NCBI RefSeq assembly: GCF_009848495.1
Contig: NZ_WWEP01000005.1
Location: forward strand, 1 to 64,000
DNA from: Flavobacterium sp. MK4S-17
Lineage (GTDB): Bacteria; Bacteroidota; Bacteroidia; Flavobacteriales; Flavobacteriaceae
Length of the DNA stretch: 64,000 nucleotides
Reading direction: 5' to 3'
The notes under the pieces are model-generated. The model searched no databases and was not told the DNA's origin. It saw nothing but the letters and a program-made list of their open reading frames with translations. Both the position numbers and the translations under genes were made by a program. Below are positions 59,438-64,000 of this stretch, piece by piece. Each line of letters opens with the position of its first letter. The first letter of the stretch is position 1.

Positions 59438-62400
59438 ATGAACGGTCAGTTTAAAAAGAATTTAATGATAAGCTTTGGAATTTCCATGCTTATTTTAATA
59501 ATCAGTTCGGCAGCTTCTTTTTTAAGTATCAGCAGCCTTTTAAAAAGTAACGGGCTGGTAAACCACACACAGGAAGTAATTTATAACCTTAATGAGGCTA
59601 CATCGGTTATGGTTGATGCACAAACCGGTATGCGTGGTTTTTTAATTACCGGCAGGGAGGATATACTGGAACGGTATAAAGACTCTGAAAGCCGTACTGA
59701 TTTATTCCTGGATAACCTGCGTAATTTTACTACAGATAATGCGGCACAGCAAAACAGCCTTAATGAACTTGAGCCTTTAAAAAACCACTTTTATGAATAT
59801 CTGGATACTAAGATAAACGAAAAAAGAAAGGGCAAGGTAATACAGGTAGATGACCTTGACGAAGGCAGGGAAATAATGCAGCGCATACGCAGCATTATTA
59901 AAAGAATGGAAACAGAGGAGCAAAAACTGCTTAAGGAGCGAATGGAGGCATCGGACAGGTATGGCACATTCAGCTCCATATTTATTGTAGTGGCAGCTAT
60001 TATAGCTTTGTTAATGAGCCTTTTCTTTTTCATGAGGATATTAAAGGATTATAATGAGCGTACAAAACTGCATAAGGAACTTGAAAGGAAAGATGAGGAA
60101 ACAGCTGAAAGGATTAAAGTTATAAGTGCCATAGCGTCGCAAATAGCGCAGGGCGATTATGAAATAAGGGTAAATGACAGTGAAAGCGATGCACTTGGCA
60201 GTGTGGCAGGCTCATTAAACAATATGGCCAGGGCACTAAATAAATCTTTTACCTCGCTTTCGGAAAAAGAATGGCTTCAGGCTGGCATTGCCGACCTAAA
60301 TAAGGTAATGATAGGGGAAAAAAGCATTGAAACACTTACCAGGGATATTGTACAATACCTGGCAGAGTTTACGGGAAGTAATGCGGGCGTGTTATACCTG
60401 CTGGAAGGGGATGTGCTTTACTCTGCAGCGGGCTACAGCTATGTGGCTGACAGCAGGCGGGAAAGAATAGCAATAGGCGAGGGGTTGACCGGTCAGGCTG
60501 CGGCATCAGATAAAATAATGGAATTAAAAGCCATTGAAGAAGCGGATATAACAGTTTCTTATGCTTTAGGTGAGGCCAGGCCACGGCATGTTGTTGCCCT
60601 TCCGCTAAGCGATGATAAGCTGGTGGGGGTTGTAGAACTGGCTATTATAGGAGAGTTTACACAAAAAGATATAGAGTTTTTAGATGCGGTATCAGATAAT
60701 ATAGCTATTGCTATAAAAGCTGCACAAAACAGGAAGCGTGTACAGGAATTACTGGAGGAAACACAGGCACAGTCAGAAGAGTTAAGGATTCAGCATACAG
60801 AGCTGGAAAGCATGAATGCGGAACTGGAAGCACAGACATCCAAACTGCAGGCATCAGAAGAAGAATTAAGAGTACAGCAGGAGGAATTGCAGCAAACCAA
60901 TGAAGAGCTTGCGGAAAGGAGTACACTGCTGGAAGAGCGTAACCTGGAAATCCAGAAAAAATCTGAAGACCTTGAGATGAGTACACGCTACAAATCAGAG
61001 TTTTTAGCTAATATGTCGCACGAATTAAGGACTCCGCTTAATTCAATTTTGCTTCTCAGCAGGCTGCTTGCAGAAAATAATGAAAAAAATATGTCTGACG
61101 AGCAGGTGGAATTTGCCAAGGTAATTCAAAGTTCAGGCAACGGTTTGTTAGGCCTCATAGATGAGATACTTGACCTGTCTAAAATTGAAGCGGGCAAAAT
61201 GGAGGTTGAGTTTATGGATATTTCCGTCAGGGAAATTACAGGCAGTCTTTCTAACCTGTTTAAGGAAGTAGCTAAAGAAAAAGGGATTGAATTTAATATA
61301 GTTGCAGATGAAGCACCTCTTGTAGTTAAAACCGACAGGATGAGGCTGGAACAGATACTTAAGAATTTAATTTCCAATGCAATTAAATTCACTTCGCAGG
61401 GAGCTGTAACACTTGAAATTAAGAAGAACAGCCAAAATAGTAAACTGGTTTCCTTTTCAGTTAAGGATACCGGCATAGGTATTCCGCGTGAAAAGCAGCC
61501 TTTGGTTTTTGAAGCATTCCAGCAGGCTGACGGTTCTACCAAGCGCAAGTACGGTGGCACAGGGCTTGGGCTGTCTATAAGCAGGGAACTGGCGAAACTG
61601 CTTGGAGGGGAAATTACACTTCAAAGTGAAATTAATAAAGGAAGTGAATTTACATTAACTATACCTGTACTTGGCAGCCCTATGGCACAGGTTAGTATAA
61701 GTAAAGAAAAGCCACAACTTAATGCAGATTCGGTTGTGCCTGTTGCACAAGCAGAAGAAAAGCCCGGCAGGAAGTATATAAGCCCAGTTATTCCTGAAGA
61801 TATCCCTGATGACAGGGAGGCTATATCAGATGGCGATAAAGTAATATTGATTGTGGAAGATGATACTAACTTTGCCAAAACACTTCTTGACTTTACACAC
61901 AAGCGGGGCTATAAAGGGGTAGTGTCGGTACGGGGTGACCATGCCCTTAACCTTGCAATGGCATACAGGCCTATAGGTGTACTTCTGGATATAGAACTGC
62001 CTGTTAAAAGCGGGTGGGAAGTTATGGAAGAATTAAAGGCTAATGCGCTTACAAAGCACATTCCTGTACATATTATGTCGTCGCACAAGTTAAAACAGGA
62101 AAGCCTGCTTAAAGGTGCGGTTAACTTTTTAGACAAGCCTGTTGCTTATGAACAGATTCCTGAAGTATTTAAAAGGATTGAACATATTGTAAACAGGGAC
62201 TCCCAAAAAGTGCTTATTATTGAAGATAACCCTCAGCATGCAAAAGCACTGGCATTTTTCCTGGAAACAAACAATATAAATTCTGAAATTAAAAGTGAAG
62301 TTGCCCAGGGTGTTGATGCGCTTAAACGTACCAATGTGGATTGTGTTATACTTGATATGGGTATACCTGACAAACAGGCATATGATATTCTTGAAAATGT

Positions 62401-63007
62401 AAAAGGGAATCCGGGGCTTGAAAATCTTCCCGTAATAGTGTTTACAGGTAAAAGCCTGTCAATGAAAGAAGAGTTGAAAATTAAAAAGTATGCAGATTCA
62501 ATTGTAGTTAAAACAGCGCATTCCTACCAAAGGATGCTGGATGAGGTTTCGCTGTTCCTGCATTTGGTAGAGCAGAATAAAGAGGAAGGCAAAAAGGAAA
62601 AGAAATTTAATATCCTTAACAATATACTCAACAATAAAACTGTTTTGGTGGTTGATGATGATGTTAGGAATATTTATTCGCTTACAAAAGCCCTTGAAAT
62701 TTTAAAAATGAATGTGCTTACTGCCATTGATGGTAAAGAAGCATTAAAGGTGCTGGAAGAAAACCCGCAGGTGGATATTGTTTTGCTTGATATGATGATG
62801 CCTAATATGGATGGCTATGAAACAGCGGCACGCATACGTGAAAATAATAAGCTAAAAAAACTGCCTATTATTGCCGTTACAGCGAAAGCAATGACAGGCG
62901 ACAGGGAAAAATGTATTAACGCAGGGGCATCTGATTACATTACAAAACCTGTGGATGTTGACCAGTTGCTTTCACTGCTTAGGGTTTGGCTTTATGATAA
63001 ACAATAA
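59438..63007 (+). CDS. Large hybrid histidine kinase: CHASE3-HAMP-GAF-HisKA-HATPase-REC-REC-REC
   Basis: The 1189-residue protein has membrane segments at about 11-33 and 180-199, enclosing a CHASE3 sensor domain (38-175; VMVDAQTGMRGFLITGRED). Next come HAMP (200-270), GAF (about 290-430), a long coiled coil (430-515), HisKA with His528 in ANMSHELRTPLNS, HATPase (630-745; VKDTGIGIPREKQPLVFEAF and KYGGTGLGLSISREL), and three receivers: REC1 (801-920, Asp851 in LLDIELP), REC2 (922-1045, Asp973 in ILDMGIP) and REC3 (1067-1185, Asp1118 in LLDMMMPNMDG). REC2 lacks the usual Pro after Lys in its helper region (VVKTAHS), so it may be degenerate. It is cotranscribed with the receiver and CheR genes. 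Confidence 0.95.
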   Translation: MNGQFKKNLMISFGISMLILIISSAASFLSISSLLKSNGLVNHTQEVIYNLNEATSVMVDAQTGMRGFLITGREDILERYKDSESRTDLFLDNLRNFTTDNAAQQNSLNELEPLKNHFYEYLDTKINEKRKGKVIQVDDLDEGREIMQRIRSIIKRMETEEQKLLKERMEASDRYGTFSSIFIVVAAIIALLMSLFFFMRILKDYNERTKLHKELERKDEETAERIKVISAIASQIAQGDYEIRVNDSESDALGSVAGSLNNMARALNKSFTSLSEKEWLQAGIADLNKVMIGEKSIETLTRDIVQYLAEFTGSNAGVLYLLEGDVLYSAAGYSYVADSRRERIAIGEGLTGQAAASDKIMELKAIEEADITVSYALGEARPRHVVALPLSDDKLVGVVELAIIGEFTQKDIEFLDAVSDNIAIAIKAAQNRKRVQELLEETQAQSEELRIQHTELESMNAELEAQTSKLQASEEELRVQQEELQQTNEELAERSTLLEERNLEIQKKSEDLEMSTRYKSEFLANMSHELRTPLNSILLLSRLLAENNEKNMSDEQVEFAKVIQSSGNGLLGLIDEILDLSKIEAGKMEVEFMDISVREITGSLSNLFKEVAKEKGIEFNIVADEAPLVVKTDRMRLEQILKNLISNAIKFTSQGAVTLEIKKNSQNSKLVSFSVKDTGIGIPREKQPLVFEAFQQADGSTKRKYGGTGLGLSISRELAKLLGGEITLQSEINKGSEFTLTIPVLGSPMAQVSISKEKPQLNADSVVPVAQAEEKPGRKYISPVIPEDIPDDREAISDGDKVILIVEDDTNFAKTLLDFTHKRGYKGVVSVRGDHALNLAMAYRPIGVLLDIELPVKSGWEVMEELKANALTKHIPVHIMSSHKLKQESLLKGAVNFLDKPVAYEQIPEVFKRIEHIVNRDSQKVLIIEDNPQHAKALAFFLETNNINSEIKSEVAQGVDALKRTNVDCVILDMGIPDKQAYDILENVKGNPGLENLPVIVFTGKSLSMKEELKIKKYADSIVVKTAHSYQRMLDEVSLFLHLVEQNKEEGKKEKKFNILNNILNNKTVLVVDDDVRNIYSLTKALEILKMNVLTAIDGKEALKVLEENPQVDIVLLDMMMPNMDGYETAARIRENNKLKKLPIIAVTAKAMTGDREKCINAGASDYITKPVDVDQLLSLLRVWLYDKQ

Positions 63008-63025
63008 TCACAGGTAAAAAATATA

Positions 63026-63388
63026 ATGAAAAATAAAGTACTGATAATAGATGATGATGCACGTAATATATTTGCATTAAGCGCAACACTGCGGGCAAAA
63101 TCCTATAACTGTATTTCCTGTTCAAGTGCTGATGAGGCATTAGGGCTTTTAAAAGGGGATGAGCCTGTAGATTTTATACTTATAGATATGATGATGCCGG
63201 ATATGGATGGGTATGAGGCAATACCACTCATAAAAAAAATACCGCACCGCAGGTTTACTCCTGTAATATCGGTAACGGCGCAGGCCATGGTGGGCGACAG
63301 GGATAAATGCATTGAAGCGGGGGCAGATGGTTATATATCTAAACCGGTTGATGTGGACAAACTTTTACATTTATTAAATACACTATAA
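63026..63388 (+). CDS. Single-domain response regulator
   Basis: The 120-residue protein is a stand-alone receiver with no output domain. Acidic pocket residues are Asp9-11 in LIIDDDARNIF, the phosphoacceptor is Asp54 in ILIDMMMPDMDG, the Thr is in VISVTAQAM, and Lys is in YISKPVD. It closely resembles REC3 of the upstream kinase (shared DARNIFAL/DVRNIYSL, MMMPxMDGYE, GDRxKCIEAGADGYISKPVDVD patterns), so it probably arose by duplication of it. It is likely to be a phosphate shuttle or competitor in this signalling relay. It starts 18 bases after the kinase and ends seven bases before cheR. Confidence 0.95.
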   Translation: MKNKVLIIDDDARNIFALSATLRAKSYNCISCSSADEALGLLKGDEPVDFILIDMMMPDMDGYEAIPLIKKIPHRRFTPVISVTAQAMVGDRDKCIEAGADGYISKPVDVDKLLHLLNTL

Positions 63389-63394
63389 TGGTTT

Positions 63395-64000
63395 ATGATT
63401 AATGACAGAGAGCTGGAGTTGTTGATTAATGATGTATTTGAATATTACGGATACGATTTTAGCGGTTATGCCCGTGCATCTTTTAAAAGGCGGGTAGACA
63501 GGCTGTACAATCTTGATGGGTTTAAGCATTTCAGTGATTTCCTTTATAAGGTAAAAACCGATTCGCAGTATTTTAACCGTATGGTTGAGGAAATAACGGT
63601 AAATGTAACCGAGATGTTCCGCGATCCTTTGTTCTATAAATATTTACGTGCCGAAGTACTGCCTGTTTTAGCTACCAAACCTTTTATAAGGGTATGGCAT
63701 GCCGGGTGCTCAACCGGGGAGGAAGTGTATTCTATGGCTATACTTTTAAAAGAAGCTAACCTGCTGCACAAGTCATTAATATATGCTACCGATTTAAATC
63801 CGGTTGTACTCAATATGGCTAAAAAGGGAGTTTTCCCCATGAGGATGATGAAGCAATATTCTGAAAACTATATTGCATCTGGCGGCACAAAAGATTTTTC
63901 CCAATATTATACTGCAAATTATGATGTGGCAAAATTTGCAGAGGAACTATCTGAAAAAATGGTTTTTTCCCAGCACAATCTTGTTTCCGACAGGTCTTTT
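63395..64000 (+). CDS. CheR-type protein-glutamate methyltransferase, cut by the window end
   Basis: The first 202 codons are visible. The N-terminal helical CheR domain reads MINDRELELLINDVFEYYG, YDFSGYARASFKRRV, and EEITVNVTEMFRDPLFY. The S-adenosylmethionine-binding motif follows as VWHAGCSTGEEVYSMA (about 100-115), then YATDLNPVVLNMAKKGVF. CheR methylates glutamates, normally on chemoreceptors. No chemoreceptor, CheA or CheW gene is visible. In many Bacteroidota, CheR and CheB sit beside hybrid kinases, possibly modifying them, and this is my working guess. The true C-terminus is not visible. Confidence 0.93.
   Translation, partial: MINDRELELLINDVFEYYGYDFSGYARASFKRRVDRLYNLDGFKHFSDFLYKVKTDSQYFNRMVEEITVNVTEMFRDPLFYKYLRAEVLPVLATKPFIRVWHAGCSTGEEVYSMAILLKEANLLHKSLIYATDLNPVVLNMAKKGVFPMRMMKQYSENYIASGGTKDFSQYYTANYDVAKFAEELSEKMVFSQHNLVSDRSF

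Overview
The window looks like a chromosomal segment of a Flavobacteriaceae member, probably Flavobacterium or a close relative. The evidence is two SusC/SusD pairs, the Bacteroidota -7 promoter element TAnnTTTG ahead of many genes, almost no Shine-Dalgarno sequences, many short Cys-lipoproteins, a dual cyclophilin-FKBP isomerase, and the neighbourhood tgt - lptF/G-type permease - accA - dnaB and thrS-infC-rpmI-rplT. I see no rRNA, tRNA, CRISPR array, insertion sequence or prophage.

Region 1 (1-20.6 kb) is mostly core metabolism. It holds a two-subunit transketolase (minus strand) and two small secreted proteins. A plus-strand run follows: tgt, an LptF/G permease, an EamA transporter, accA, dnaB, a 32-codon small ORF and a secreted protein of unknown function. 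Next is the minus-strand operon thrS-infC-rpmI-rplT, in which infC has no ATG, GTG or TTG start that keeps its N-terminus. The rest is a dual-family prolyl isomerase, a thioredoxin-like protein, CsaA, a lipoprotein esterase, an NlpC/P60 peptidase, a DUF2200 protein and a thiolase.

Region 2 (20.6-37.1 kb, plus strand) is polysaccharide utilisation locus 1 (PUL1): a membrane-spanning beta-propeller/Y_Y_Y/LuxR regulator, SusC, SusD, a LamG-like surface lipoprotein, a GH144-type glucanase, a secreted esterase-like hydrolase, a GH3 beta-glucosidase, a GH43-like protein with discoidin and FN3-like domains, and an MFS sugar importer. GH144 with GH3 suggests beta-1,2-glucan (sophoro-oligosaccharide) as substrate.

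Region 3 (37.1-43.6 kb) is a spacer of unrelated genes: small lipoproteins, a module of CreD, a small unknown protein, a winged-helix regulator and a polytopic membrane protein with a duplicated palindrome ahead of two of its transcription units, kdsA, and a two-gene YeeE/YedE transporter.

Region 4 (43.6-57.6 kb, minus strand) is PUL2, a mirror image of PUL1: regulator, SusC, SusD, a lipoprotein with PKD and duplicated carbohydrate-binding-like domains, a GH16 lipoprotein, a GH3 and a second GH16. This is a typical gene set for laminarin or mixed-linkage beta-glucan. The two PULs converge, each with a paralogous regulator at its outer end. Upstream of each susC lie 8-11 bp direct repeats spaced 11 bp apart, which are candidate regulator binding sites.

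Region 5 (57.7-64 kb, plus strand) is a signalling cluster: a receiver-PAS-histidine kinase, a large CHASE3-HAMP-GAF-kinase with three receivers, a single-domain receiver, and the first 202 codons of a CheR methyltransferase cut by the window end. No chemotaxis receptors or CheA/CheW are visible.
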